The notes: a model not told the origin generated them from the sequence alone. A stretch of DNA of 54,647 nt from Prauserella endophytica (GCF_005146945.1 NZ_SWMS01000034.1:1-54647), one strand, 5' to 3'. Positions 43,157 through 52,210 are shown, counted from the first letter of the stretch. Made by a program: numbers and translations.

Positions 43157-44770
43157 CTATTCCACCCCCACCGGCAGCGCGGCCGCGGTGGAAAAGGTCG
43201 TCTCGAGCTGTCCCGCCGGGCCCCGCAGCCGGGTCTCCAGCTGGCCGCGCCAGCGGGAGTCGTCCCGGTCCGGGTAGTCGACGCGACAGTGATCGCCCCG
43301 GCTCTCCCGCCGGGCCAGCGCGCCTCCCACGATGGCCGAGGCGAGCAGGACCCGGCGCCCGGCGTAGCTTGGGCCGTCCCCCGCGCTGGCCAGCCGCGCG
43401 GACAGCTCGCCCAGCCGTTCCGCAGCCGCGGCCAGCTCGTCCTCGGTGCGCAGTATGCCGCACGCCGAGCTCAGCGCGGACCTGGCCGTGCCGAGCAGCT
43501 TCTGGTGCTCCGGCGTGCTTCCGGCAGGCAGCAACTCCGGTCGCGGGCCCTGCCGAGGCCCGCCGATCCCCCGCCGGTCGGCAGCGAGCTTCGCGGCGGT
43601 GTCGCCAGCGATCGCGCCCATCCCCACCACCTCGGCACCACCCGCACCGGCGAGCCGATGCGCACCGTGGATTCCACCGGCGACCTCGCCCACCGCGAGC
43701 AGCCCGGGGACGCTGGTACTGGCGTCGGAATTGATCCGCACACCTCCGTTCATGTAGTGCTGCGCCGGAAATACGGGAAGAACAGCGTTTTCCGGGCTCA
43801 AATCGAATGCGTTGAGCGCCTGGGTCAGGCCGGTGTATTGCGCGAGCGTCTCCGGTGCCATATCGCGCAAGTCGAAAATCAACGCGCCGTCCACGCCCCG
43901 CCCGGCGTTGACCTCTTCCACGATTGTCCGGCAGATTATGTCTTTACTCGGGGGGTTCGTCTCGGAAATCACCGGTCGCCCGTTGCTGTTGCGCAGCCGG
44001 GCGCCCTGATGCAGCACCGTGGTCGGCAGATCGTAACTCTTCTTGTGCGCCGAACTGAGCGTGACGAACGGTTCGTAGGAGATGAACTCCATCCCGACAA
44101 GCTCGGCACCGGCTTCCAGTGCCATGGCGTACCCGGTGCCCTGACTGCCGGGCGGGTTCGTGGTGCGCTCGAACAGCGCGCCCGCGCCACCGGTCGCCAG
44201 CACGATCACCGATGCCCGCACATCAAGCCAGTCACCGGTCCGGCCACGATGGACCAGGCCACCGCACACCCCTTCGATTCCGGCGTCGAGCGCGACCAGC
44301 GTCGCGCCAGTGAGCAGGATGGCCGGAGCCGGACCGGGTTCGGCAAGCTGATCCAGGAGCACCCGGCAGATCTCGTGCCCGATCATGCCCTCGGAGTAGA
44401 CCGCCCAGTCCGCCGAACTCCCGGCGCCGCGGCGGCGCGCGAGCTTGCCGTCGACGCGGTGGAACCCCACGCCCAGGTTCACCAGCTCCGTGACCACCGC
44501 GCCGACGCGCCCGGTCAGCGCCCGCACCACCGCAGGATCGGACAGTGCCCCGCCCCCGATGAAGATGTCCTCAAACAGCCGCTCCGGGGTGTCCCCAGGG
44601 CTCGCTCCCAGCGCGGCGTTCAGGCTGCTGATCCGCGCCGACGCGCCGCCCGAACCCAGCGCGACAGCGACCCGGGCTCCCGCCCGCCGCGCCCGATAGG
44701 CCGCCATCAAACCGCCCAGCCCGCCGCCCGCGACCAGCACGTCGATGTCCAGGATCTCGATCTCACCCAT
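43157..44770 (-). CDS. Fumarate reductase/L-aspartate oxidase-type flavoprotein
   Basis: 537 residues. FAD motif DVLVAGGGLGGLMAAYRARR at the N-terminus, VIVLATGGAGALFERTTNPP in the middle, and C-terminal RRESRGDHCRVDYPDRDDSR, which matches the SdhA/NadB end (E-S-R-G-x-H). The active-site block normally HGANRLGGNSL reads GGIHGAHRLAGAGGAEVVG, with the usual Asn and Ser/Leu changed. No iron-sulphur or membrane subunit is encoded nearby, so it works alone or with an unlinked partner, perhaps as a desaturase or oxidase of a succinate-like acid. ATG 44770 follows GGAGGGAGC. The acyl-CoA dehydrogenase stop lies 18 bases upstream. Confidence 0.85.
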   Translation of the reverse strand: MGEIEILDIDVLVAGGGLGGLMAAYRARRAGARVAVALGSGGASARISSLNAALGASPGDTPERLFEDIFIGGGALSDPAVVRALTGRVGAVVTELVNLGVGFHRVDGKLARRRGAGSSADWAVYSEGMIGHEICRVLLDQLAEPGPAPAILLTGATLVALDAGIEGVCGGLVHRGRTGDWLDVRASVIVLATGGAGALFERTTNPPGSQGTGYAMALEAGAELVGMEFISYEPFVTLSSAHKKSYDLPTTVLHQGARLRNSNGRPVISETNPPSKDIICRTIVEEVNAGRGVDGALIFDLRDMAPETLAQYTGLTQALNAFDLSPENAVLPVFPAQHYMNGGVRINSDASTSVPGLLAVGEVAGGIHGAHRLAGAGGAEVVGMGAIAGDTAAKLAADRRGIGGPRQGPRPELLPAGSTPEHQKLLGTARSALSSACGILRTEDELAAAAERLGELSARLASAGDGPSYAGRRVLLASAIVGGALARRESRGDHCRVDYPDRDDSRWRGQLETRLRGPAGQLETTFSTAAALPVGVE

Positions 44771-44788
44771 GCTGCTCCCTCCGCAGGC

Positions 44789-45976
44789 TCAGGCGACGTC
44801 GCGGCGGGAGGCCAGGTTGCGGAACACGATGCCTTTCTGCACCTCGTCGGTGCCGTCCACGATGCGCAGGATCCGGGCGTCCCGGTACATCCGCTCGACC
44901 GGGTTCTCCTGGGACCAACCCATGCCCCCGAAAATCTGCACCGCCAGGTCGGCGACCTTGCTCAGCGCCTGGGTCGCGACGAGCTTGGCCACCGCGACCT
45001 CCTTGGCTAGCTCACCAGCCAGCGCGAGGTCGTCCATTCCGCTTGCGCGTGCCTCGTCACACAGCTCGCACACCCGGAACGTGGTCGCCCGCGCGGAGAA
45101 CCGCAGCGCCTCCATCTCCGCCAACATCCACTGGATGCCCTGCTTGCGGCTCAGCGTGTCGCCGAACACCACGCGGTTCTGGGCGTATTCATGGGAAAGT
45201 GTGATGAGCCGGTCCATCATCCCGCACGAGAACGCGGCCATGTTGAGCCGCCGTTGCGCAATGCCGGCCATGGCGAGGCGCATCCCGTCGCCCCGTTCGC
45301 AGAGCACCTGTTCGTTCGGCACGAAGCAGTTGTCGAAGATCAACTCGTGCTCATGCACCCCGCGCCAGCCCATCATATCCTGCTTGCCGCCCACGGTGAA
45401 CCCGGGCGTGCCGCGATCGACCAGGAACGCGGTCATCTCCGGCTTGCGCTGACCTTCCTTGCGGTCGGTCACCGCGAACAGAATGGCGAAGTCGGCGTCT
45501 CCACCATGAGTGATGAAGTGCTTGACACCGTTGATCACATAGCCGCCGTCGACCTGCATTGCGGTGGTCTTCATCGAGGCGACGTCCGACCCGGCACCCG
45601 GTTCGGTCACCGCGAAGCAGTACTGCGCCTGGCCGCCGATGAGCGGGTCGAGATATTTCTTCCGCTGGTCCGGCGTGCAGGTGACCAGGATCGGGTGCGG
45701 GCGGCCGAGCAGGTAGGTGAACGGCCAAGAGGTGTGCCCGAACTCCTCCCACAGCGAGCTGAGCTCACTGAGGGTGAGGTCAGGCCCGCCGAAGGCCGAC
45801 GGCATGTTCGCAGTCCACAGTCCCAGGTCCACCGAAGCCACGGACAGCTCCTTCCAGACCTCGGCGGGCAGCCGGTCCTCGGTGTCCATCGTGTGCTCGA
45901 GGGGCTGTAGCCGATCCCGCACGAAGCTTCGGGTCACTGTTCGGAACTCGCGCAGCTCCTCGGTTGACAGCGGCAT
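44789..45976 (-). CDS. Acyl-CoA dehydrogenase (ACAD10/11-like C-terminus)
   Basis: 395 residues. CFAVTEPGAGSDVASMKTTA marks the FAD/substrate region and IFGGMGWSQENPVERMYRDA the C-terminal helices. The catalytic Glu site, EGTNQIQ in the dehydrogenase at 8652, reads VDGTDEVQKG here (Asp), as in ACAD10/11-like members, so chain specificity or base position differs. The upstream gap to the divergent aldehyde dehydrogenase holds two palindromes. Operon with the flavoprotein downstream. Confidence 0.9.
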   Translation of the reverse strand: MPLSTEELREFRTVTRSFVRDRLQPLEHTMDTEDRLPAEVWKELSVASVDLGLWTANMPSAFGGPDLTLSELSSLWEEFGHTSWPFTYLLGRPHPILVTCTPDQRKKYLDPLIGGQAQYCFAVTEPGAGSDVASMKTTAMQVDGGYVINGVKHFITHGGDADFAILFAVTDRKEGQRKPEMTAFLVDRGTPGFTVGGKQDMMGWRGVHEHELIFDNCFVPNEQVLCERGDGMRLAMAGIAQRRLNMAAFSCGMMDRLITLSHEYAQNRVVFGDTLSRKQGIQWMLAEMEALRFSARATTFRVCELCDEARASGMDDLALAGELAKEVAVAKLVATQALSKVADLAVQIFGGMGWSQENPVERMYRDARILRIVDGTDEVQKGIVFRNLASRRDVA

Positions 45977-46116
45977 CGCTCGCGCTCCTCCTCAAAAGAC
46001 GACGAAGTGCCCGGCCCCGAAAGGCTTGCTGAGCACGCATACTCCGCGCGATCGATGAACCTGAAGAAGCCGGCTTACGAATCGGCGGTTGGACTCGTCG
46101 GCAGACTAGCATGCCG

Positions 46117-46150
46117 ACATCTCATGTATGCTACGCTAATATCTCATATT
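46117..46150. promoter_or_regulatory. Two palindromes in the divergent acyl-CoA/aldehyde dehydrogenase promoter
   Basis: ACAT-CTC-ATGT (46117-46127) and AATAT-CTC-ATATT (46138-46150), both perfect, lie 21 bases apart (about two helical turns) in an AT-rich patch. The first shares the ACAT-N3-ATGT core with the palindrome at the FCD-GntR start (43008-43020). Probable tandem operator. Confidence 0.5.
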
Positions 46151-46231
46151 CCGGGTGTCAAACCCCTTTCCCGAGGTTCCTCCGCCCCCTTCCCGCGCCG
46201 GTAGCCGAACCTCGAGATCCTGGAGGTTCCC

Positions 46232-47752
46232 ATGTCGGCCGTCGTCAGCCTGGACCCCCGCACCGGAGCAGTCCGGCAGCTTCTCGGCGAAGAAGCCAGT
46301 CCCAATGACGTGTCCGCCACCGCCGGTGCCGCGGCGGCGGCGGCACCGGAGTTGCAGCGGCTCGGCCGGACCGGGCGCGCATCGATGCTGCGACTCATGG
46401 CGGAGGGTCTGGAGGCGGACGCAGCCGGCATCGTCGAGGTCGCCGACGCGGAGACGGCGCTGGGCGCGCCCCGGCTGCGCGGCGAACTCGGCCGTACCAC
46501 CTACCAGCTCCGGTTGTTCGCCGACGCCCTCGACGAGGGTTCCTATGTGGAGGCGACGATCGAACATCCCAGGGAGACCGCGCTGGGCCCGCAACCGGAC
46601 CTGCGCCGCATGCTCGTCCCGCTGGGGCCGGTCGCCGTCTTCGGGTCGAGCAACTTCCCGCTCGCCTTCTCGGTGGGCGGCGGCGACACCGCGTCCGCGC
46701 TCGCCGCCGGCTGCCCGGTAGTGGTCAAGGCGCACCCGTCCCACCCGGCCACCTCCGAGCGCACGTACGCGGTACTGGCGAAAGCCGCGTCCGCGGCGGG
46801 TGCCCCGGACGGGGCCATCGGGCTCGTGCACGGCCACCATGCGGGCGCGATTCTGGTGCAGCGCGGTGAGATCACCGCGGTCGCCTTCACCGGTTCGCAG
46901 CGGGGCGGGCGTGCCCTGCTCGACCTGGTCAACGCCCGACCCGATCCCATCCCCTTCTACGGCGAGCTGGGCAGCGTGAACCCGCTGGTGGTCTCGCCCG
47001 GCGCGGCGCGCACCCGGGCAGCAGGCATCGGGACAGGGCTCGCGCAAGCGCTCACCCAGGGCGCCGGACAGTTCTGCACCAAACCGGGGTTGGCCTTCGT
47101 GCCGGACGGCGAGGACGGTGACCGCCTGTGCGCCGAACTGGCGCACCGCCTCAGCGAACTCGCCGAGCCGCTGGTGGTCGCCAATCAGGGCATCCGCGAC
47201 GCCTATTTCGACCAGGTCGCCGCGCTGTCCCGCCACCACGACGTGGCTTGCCTGGTCGACGCGGTCCGGCCCGGCGGAGCCGGGTTCGCGGTGGCACCGC
47301 ACGTGCTGAGCGTGGGCACCACGCAGCTGGACCAGAGCCTCCTGGAAGAGGTCTTTGGACCGTACGGGCTGATCGTGCGGTACGGCACCGAGGACGACCT
47401 GCTCGCCGCGCTGCGCCTGCTCGAGCCCGCGCTGGCCGGAGCCGTGCACAGTGAAGCGGACGAGGTCGAGTTCACCCGCGCCGCGTTCACCGCGCTGGCC
47501 GAGCGTGCCGGCCGCATCCTGTGGAACTCCTACCCGCCCGGGATGGCGGTGACCTGGGCGACCCAGCACGGCGCCGGCTGGCCCGCGGCGACCGCACCGC
47601 ACACCTCCGTCGGGGTAACCGCGGTCCGGCGGTTCCTGCGTCCGGTCTGCTGGCAGGACGTGCCGCCCGAGCTGCTGCCCGAGGAGCTGCGGGAGGACAA
47701 CGTCGCGGGCATTCCCCGGCGCGTCGACGGCAAGCTGAGCGTCGGCTACTGA
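46232..47752 (+). CDS. NADP-type aldehyde dehydrogenase (ketoglutarate-semialdehyde dehydrogenase-like)
   Basis: 506 residues, colinear with the enzyme at 11216. Catalytic Cys282 in GAGQFCTKPG, Glu245 in YGELGS, Asn141 in SSNFPLAF and Lys166 in VVVKAHP. Both proteins share RRMLVPLGPVAVFG and GGDTASALAAGCPVV, so they are recent-looking paralogues. ATG 46232 follows TGGAGGT. It is divergent from the acyl-CoA dehydrogenase across the twin palindromes and is followed by an IS30 remnant. Confidence 0.9.
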   Translation: MSAVVSLDPRTGAVRQLLGEEASPNDVSATAGAAAAAAPELQRLGRTGRASMLRLMAEGLEADAAGIVEVADAETALGAPRLRGELGRTTYQLRLFADALDEGSYVEATIEHPRETALGPQPDLRRMLVPLGPVAVFGSSNFPLAFSVGGGDTASALAAGCPVVVKAHPSHPATSERTYAVLAKAASAAGAPDGAIGLVHGHHAGAILVQRGEITAVAFTGSQRGGRALLDLVNARPDPIPFYGELGSVNPLVVSPGAARTRAAGIGTGLAQALTQGAGQFCTKPGLAFVPDGEDGDRLCAELAHRLSELAEPLVVANQGIRDAYFDQVAALSRHHDVACLVDAVRPGGAGFAVAPHVLSVGTTQLDQSLLEEVFGPYGLIVRYGTEDDLLAALRLLEPALAGAVHSEADEVEFTRAAFTALAERAGRILWNSYPPGMAVTWATQHGAGWPAATAPHTSVGVTAVRRFLRPVCWQDVPPELLPEELREDNVAGIPRRVDGKLSVGY

Positions 47753-47784
47753 GCGCGAAAAAGGACTTCGCCCGCATCCTCGGT

Positions 47785-48316
47785 TCCTCACGCTGGCGGA
47801 GCGAGAGCAGATCGCTGACTGCGTCGGGCGGGCGAGTCGCTGCGGGCGCTCAGGCGGGCACTGGGGCGGCCGGCACGCACGATCAAGCGCAAGATCGATG
47901 CCCGTTCCGTCGGTGGTGTCTATCGGCCGCGCCGGGCGCAGCTTGCGTGGCCGCAGAGCCCCCCGCGGCGCGAGGAGTTCAAGCTCGCCCGGGACGGTCC
48001 CTTGCGGGACTACGTCGCTCAGGCTGCCCAGCGGTGGTCGCCCGAGCAGATCTGTCACGCTCTGGCAACGAGTTCCCCGAGGGCGGCGGCATGCAGGTGA
48101 CTGCGCAGAAGATCTACCAAGTTATCTATGTCCAGGCTTGTGGCGGGCTGCGGCCCGAGGTCGCTCCCGCGCTGTGCACCCCCTGGGCATCGACCTGTCC
48201 ATCCACAGCGCCGCGGACCTCGAGCACGGGACCCAGCAACTGAACGGCCGACCACGCAGAACGCTCGGCTGGAAACTCCAGCCGAGCGTCTGCGTGATCT
48301 ACTGACAACCACGTAG
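47785..48316 (+). mobile_element. IS30-family transposase remnant
   Basis: Pieces in three frames: LTLAEREQIADC; then RALGRPARTIKRKID, GGVYRPRRAQLAW and AAQRWSPEQICHAL; then KIYQVIYVQACGGLRPEV; then IDLSIHSAADLEHGTQQLNG, RPRRTLGWK and TPAERLRDLLTTT to the stop at 48316. The blocks are those of IS30 transposases (YVQGxGGLR, LNGRPRKTLGWKTP). The DDE core is interrupted by frameshifts and deletions. No intact inverted repeats were found. Confidence 0.8.
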
Positions 48317-48398
48317 GGCCATCAGGTGTTGCGACGACCGCGAGAATCCGCCCTCGCACGGCGAGGCCCTTCTCCGTGTCTGGCGAGCCGTCCGCCGG

Positions 48399-48827
48399 TC
48401 ATGACGTAGGAGGCTTGGTCAGGTAGACCCCTCGGCCGCTGGCGATCAGCACGCCGTCCGCGTTGATCACCGTCGCCTCGGCGACGGAGATCTGACGGCC
48501 GAAATTGACCACCTCGCCTCGGACGGTCAGGTCGCCCGGAGCCGCCGCGCGGTGGTAGTCGACCCGCAGGTCGATGGTGGGCACGCCCCGCCCGGTCCGG
48601 GAGTACAGCGCCCAGTCCGCCGCCACGTCGACCAGCGCCGCCAGGATCCCGCCGTGCGTGGGCTCGCCTTTCGGGCGGACTACCCACTCGGGTCGCCACC
48701 GCGCGGAGATCTCGATACTGCCCGGCCCGACGGCCTCCGCCCGTAGCCCCAGCCATCGGTGGAAGGCGCTGCGGTCGAACATCTCCTGCACCGCAGCCGT
48801 ACTCAGTTCATGGGTTTCCACACTCAC
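48399..48827 (-). CDS. PaaI-like hotdog-fold thioesterase
   Basis: 142 residues. The hotdog signature GEPTHGGILAALVDVAADWA (about residues 54-73) and a C-terminal TVRGEVVNFGRQISVAEATV identify an acyl-CoA thioesterase of the PaaI/4HBT type, which hydrolyses acyl-CoA to recycle CoA. GTG 48827 follows GAGGAGA. It is codirectional with the Nramp-related carrier directly upstream (13-base gap), and serves the second acyl-CoA module by context. Confidence 0.87.
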   Translation of the reverse strand: MSVETHELSTAAVQEMFDRSAFHRWLGLRAEAVGPGSIEISARWRPEWVVRPKGEPTHGGILAALVDVAADWALYSRTGRGVPTIDLRVDYHRAAAPGDLTVRGEVVNFGRQISVAEATVINADGVLIASGRGVYLTKPPTS

Positions 48828-48840
48828 CCCGGTCTCCTCT

Positions 48841-50169
48841 CTACGAGAACGTCCGTATCAGCTCGCTGACCATCAGCACGACGAACAGCACGGCACTGAG
48901 CGCGAGCACGATATTGACCAGCGAGAACGGCGACTCACCCGGTCGCCGGACCCCGTATTTCTTGGCGTTGAGCAGGTACAGCAGGGCAATCGTGAGGAAT
49001 GGCATGAAGAACGCGCCGAGCGTGACCCAAGCCAGTACCAGGAATACCGGCGAGCCGAGCAACATGACGGGAATGGACGGGAAGGTCAGCAGGAGCAGAT
49101 AGACGCGGTAGGACTTGGTCTTCTGCAGGGGCGCCTTGTCGCCTTCGCCGCCAGCGTCGACTTCCTTGCCCTTGTTCACCACGTTGCGGACGAGGTCGGC
49201 GAACAGGTACGAAACCCCGCTCCACACGCCGAGGACTGAGCTGAACGCGATGGCCCAGAAGCCGACGAGGAAGAACCAGTACGCCGCGTGCCCATAGCTG
49301 TCACGCAGCGGTTCGGCCAGGGCGAGCAGCCCTCCTGCTGAGTCGACGGACCGGCCGAAGCCGTAGAGGAACGTGGCACCGATGACGAGCACCGAGATGG
49401 CGAAGATCGCCGTGGCGATGTAGCCGATCGCCGAGTCCAGGCGCATCATCGGCAGGAACTCCCGCCCGCGCCAGCCCTTGTCCCGCACCCAGTATCCGTA
49501 CGCGGTCAGCGTCAGCGTGCCGCCCACACCGCCGATGATGCTGATGACGTAGAACAGCGAGCCGTCCGGGATGCGCGGGACGATGCCAACGGCGATCGAG
49601 CCGAAGTCCGGCCGCACCAGCAGCGCCGCCCCCACCATGCCCACGAACATCAGGCCGACGCACACCTTCATGATCTGTTCGATCACCCGGTACCGACCGA
49701 CGAGCACGATGATGAAGGCGGCGACCCCGTGAATGATCGCCCAAGTGTTCGCGTCGAACACTGGGAACATCGCGGTCGCGGAGAGCCCGACTACCGCCGG
49801 GCCGGCGGCCCCGAACATCAGCCCCCAGATCACCGCGTAGACCGCCACCAGCACGATGGCGACCACGCTGATCGCGCGGAATCCCTGCACGATGGTCTTG
49901 CCGGTGGCCAAATTCCATCGGCCGATGGCGATCGTGACGTAGTACTTGATGATCACGGCCACGAGGAAGGCCCACACCAGGCCGTGCTGGGTCTTCTCTC
50001 CTGCCACGATCGCAGTGACCATGTCGCCGACCCCGACGCAGGTCGCCGCGAGCACCAGGCCTGGCCCGACCTGCCGCAACGAGGGCCGGACCGGGTTGGA
50101 CACGGCCTCCGCCGGCCCGGTTCTACCGGTCAGTGGCGCTGGCGGATCAATGTCCGACTTTTCCACCAT
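48841..50169 (-). CDS. Nramp-related transporter without the DPGN and MPH motifs
   Basis: 442 residues, about 11 membrane segments; the fold is recognisable from VGPGLVLAATCVGVGDMVTA, IIKYYVTIAIGRWNLATGKT and SVLGVWSGVSYLFADLVRN. The metal-binding DPGN of segment 1 is replaced by VGVGDMV, and the segment-6 MPH region reads VGGTLTLTAYGYW. Such Nramp-related proteins are unlikely to move Mn/Fe in the usual way; Mg or an organic acid is possible. ATG 50169 lies 9-10 bases after GGAGGT. Coupled in order with the thioesterase; upstream lies a 37-codon mini-gene and a promoter. Confidence 0.8.
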   Translation of the reverse strand: MVEKSDIDPPAPLTGRTGPAEAVSNPVRPSLRQVGPGLVLAATCVGVGDMVTAIVAGEKTQHGLVWAFLVAVIIKYYVTIAIGRWNLATGKTIVQGFRAISVVAIVLVAVYAVIWGLMFGAAGPAVVGLSATAMFPVFDANTWAIIHGVAAFIIVLVGRYRVIEQIMKVCVGLMFVGMVGAALLVRPDFGSIAVGIVPRIPDGSLFYVISIIGGVGGTLTLTAYGYWVRDKGWRGREFLPMMRLDSAIGYIATAIFAISVLVIGATFLYGFGRSVDSAGGLLALAEPLRDSYGHAAYWFFLVGFWAIAFSSVLGVWSGVSYLFADLVRNVVNKGKEVDAGGEGDKAPLQKTKSYRVYLLLLTFPSIPVMLLGSPVFLVLAWVTLGAFFMPFLTIALLYLLNAKKYGVRRPGESPFSLVNIVLALSAVLFVVLMVSELIRTFS

Positions 50170-50367
50170 TACGTGCAAACCTCCTGTGCGGTGGGCATTT
50201 CGGGGGGCCGCGGCCGCCCAGGACGGCGACAGCGGAAGGAACCGGGACAGCCTTGAGCCGTACACCGAAGACGCCGGTCGCGCCGCTCGAATCGATCGGG
50301 TGCCGGAATGTGCCGGACCCCGGAAAAGACGGGAGAAGAAACGTCCAAACTCGCCGTGAAAATCAGC

Positions 50368-50481
50368 TCACCCGGCGAGTGCGAACGGGGGGTCGCGGAT
50401 CAGTCCGTCCTGCCGGACGGCGCGGAACCTGCAGTCCCGATGATCGGCGTGGTACCAGGAACCCCATGTCTGACCGCACAT
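50368..50481 (-). CDS. 37-residue Cys/His-containing mini-protein or leader peptide
   Basis: ATG 50481 is preceded by a perfect AAGGAGG (50490-50496) at eight bases. The peptide begins MCGQTWGSWYHADHRDC, with two Cys and two His in the first 17 residues, and ends RDPPFALAG. Codons look normal for this genome. It lies between the minus-strand promoter (50675-50704) and the Nramp-related gene, so it is either a small metal-binding protein or a translated leader. Not recognised from any family I know. An overlapping ATG three bases upstream is in another frame. Confidence 0.5.
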   Translation of the reverse strand: MCGQTWGSWYHADHRDCRFRAVRQDGLIRDPPFALAG

Positions 50482-50674
50482 GCATAGTGCCTCCTTAGCG
50501 CAACGCTGCTGACCTAGGAAGAGGCCGGCCCCGGCGATGCCGCCGAGTTCAGATACCACTAGCCGGCTACGGCTCGCCATTCCACCTGGACGGCCGATCG
50601 TGCGGCCGTCGGCCACGGGTAGCCGGCGCTTTCTCGATATCCGCACCGACACGGCCGCTCGTATGGCGGATATC

Positions 50675-50704
50675 AAGATATGGATATACCAGATGACGTG
50701 TCAA
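50675..50704 (-). promoter_or_regulatory. Promoter for the mini-gene and Nramp-related operon
   Basis: On the minus strand TTGACA (50704-50699), an 18-base spacer and TATCTT (50680-50675). The surrounding AT-rich patch repeats GATAT (GATATCAAGATATGGATAT), which may bind a regulator. Confidence 0.5.
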
Positions 50705-50769
50705 GGGCCACTTTGACAGAGCGCAAACCTCCTGCTTTGGACAGCATGGTGGTGACATATTGCATCTTG

Positions 50770-50790
50770 AGATATCATGTGCCAGCATAT
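50770..50790. promoter_or_regulatory. Possible FCD-GntR site upstream of the CoA-transferase
   Basis: AGATATCATGT (50770-50780) fits the A-x-AT-N3-ATGT pattern seen at 43008 and 46117. ATATCATG and CAGCATAT (50772-50790) form an imperfect inverted repeat around TGC. AT-rich island in the divergent region between the Nramp operon and the CoA-transferase genes. Confidence 0.35.
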
Positions 50791-50960
50791 CGATGCTCGA
50801 GCTGGAACGTCCGCGGTCGGCCAGACCGCGACTCAGCCGCCATCCACGACCGCGTCCCGGTGGACCGATCAAAACCGGCACGGCCCCGCGAGCAGCTCGC
50901 ACCCGCGACAACTAGTTGGTCCATCGCAGGTCTCATCTTCCAGGAACGGGTGAGAAAACA

Positions 50961-52163
50961 ATGAACAACGCTCCGCCCCGGCCACTCGACGGAGTTCTCG
51001 TCATCGATCTGACCAGGGTCCTGTCCGGCCCGTTCTGCACGATGCTGCTGGGTGACCACGGTGCCGAGGTCATCAAGATCGAGCAGCCGGAGGTGGGTGA
51101 TGACTCCCGACACCAAGGCAACCCGAGGATGGGCGAGCAGAACACCGCGTTCCTCGCGGTGAACCGCAACAAGAAGAGCGCCACGGTCAACCTGCGCACA
51201 CCCGAGGGCGTGGAGCTGATCAAGAAGCTGGTCCGCAGCGCGGATGTCGTGGTCGAAAACTTCCGCCCCGGCAAGGCGAGCCAACTCGGCATCGGGTACG
51301 AAGATCTGAAGGAGATCAACCCCCGGCTGATCTACTGCTCCATCTCCGGCTGGGGACCGGACGGCCCGTGGGCGCAGCGCGCGGGCTACGCGACGACCGC
51401 CGAAGCACTGTGCGGGTTGATGAGCCTGACCGGCGAGGCCGACCGCGTCCCGGTGAAGATCGGCGTGTCCATTCTGGACAACCTCGCCGGGCTCTACGCC
51501 AAGGACGCCATCACCAGCGCCTTGCTACTGCGCGAGCGCACCGGCAAGGGGCAGAAGATCGACACCTCTCTGCTGGAGGCGGGGGTTTCGTTCACCAGCC
51601 TGAGCGCGATGGCCTACCTGTGCGCGGGGGTCGTGCCCGGGCGCTGGGGTAGCGAGCACCAGTGGAACGTGCCGTGGAAGGCCTTCCAGACCCTCGACGG
51701 TCACGTGATGCTAGCCACTGCCAACAACCGGCAATGGGAGAACACCTGTCGGGCCCTGGGCTGCCCTGAGCTGATCGACGATTCCCGTTTCGTTACCTCG
51801 ACCGCACGGGTGGAGAACCGGCGCGAGCTCTACGAGATCCTGGACAAGGTCTTCGCCGGCTGGACCACGGACGAAGCGCTCGCGGCGCTGGAACGGGAAG
51901 GTGCCTCCGCCGCGCCGGTGAACACGTTGGACCGGGCATTCTCCCACCCCCAGCTCGTAGCGCGGGACATGGTCATCGAGGTCGAACACGAGACCCTGGG
52001 CAAGATCCCCCAGCTCGGGCACGCCCAGAAATTCAGCGACAGCCCGTTGCAGGTCACCGCGCCGCCGCCGGTGCTGGGGGCGCACACCGACGACGTGCTA
52101 AGCGAGCTGGCCGGGTACGGCGCCGAGGAGATCTCCACGTTGCGTGCGCAGGGCGTCATCTGA
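50961..52163 (+). CDS. Family III (CaiB/BaiF) acyl-CoA transferase
   Basis: 400 residues. GVLVIDLTRVLSGPFCTMLL and AVNRNKKSATVNLRT define the fold; the nucleophilic Asp is D173 in VSILDNLAGLYA, at the same residue number as in the transferase at 7465. It is therefore a true CoA-transferase. ATG 50961 has only a weak upstream AGGAACGGG/GAGAAAA. The racemase-like gene follows after 47 bases, the counterpart of the 7465/9826 pair. Confidence 0.9.
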   Translation: MNNAPPRPLDGVLVIDLTRVLSGPFCTMLLGDHGAEVIKIEQPEVGDDSRHQGNPRMGEQNTAFLAVNRNKKSATVNLRTPEGVELIKKLVRSADVVVENFRPGKASQLGIGYEDLKEINPRLIYCSISGWGPDGPWAQRAGYATTAEALCGLMSLTGEADRVPVKIGVSILDNLAGLYAKDAITSALLLRERTGKGQKIDTSLLEAGVSFTSLSAMAYLCAGVVPGRWGSEHQWNVPWKAFQTLDGHVMLATANNRQWENTCRALGCPELIDDSRFVTSTARVENRRELYEILDKVFAGWTTDEALAALEREGASAAPVNTLDRAFSHPQLVARDMVIEVEHETLGKIPQLGHAQKFSDSPLQVTAPPPVLGAHTDDVLSELAGYGAEEISTLRAQGVI

Positions 52164-52210
52164 CCCGGCTCCGCAGGCGACCAACCCGACACCGACGATG
52201 GGAAATTCAA

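Noticed and set aside
46136-48058. 640-codon open frame on the minus strand opposite the aldehyde dehydrogenase
   Set aside because: Antisense shadow of a gene with all catalytic residues; no domain in its own translation.
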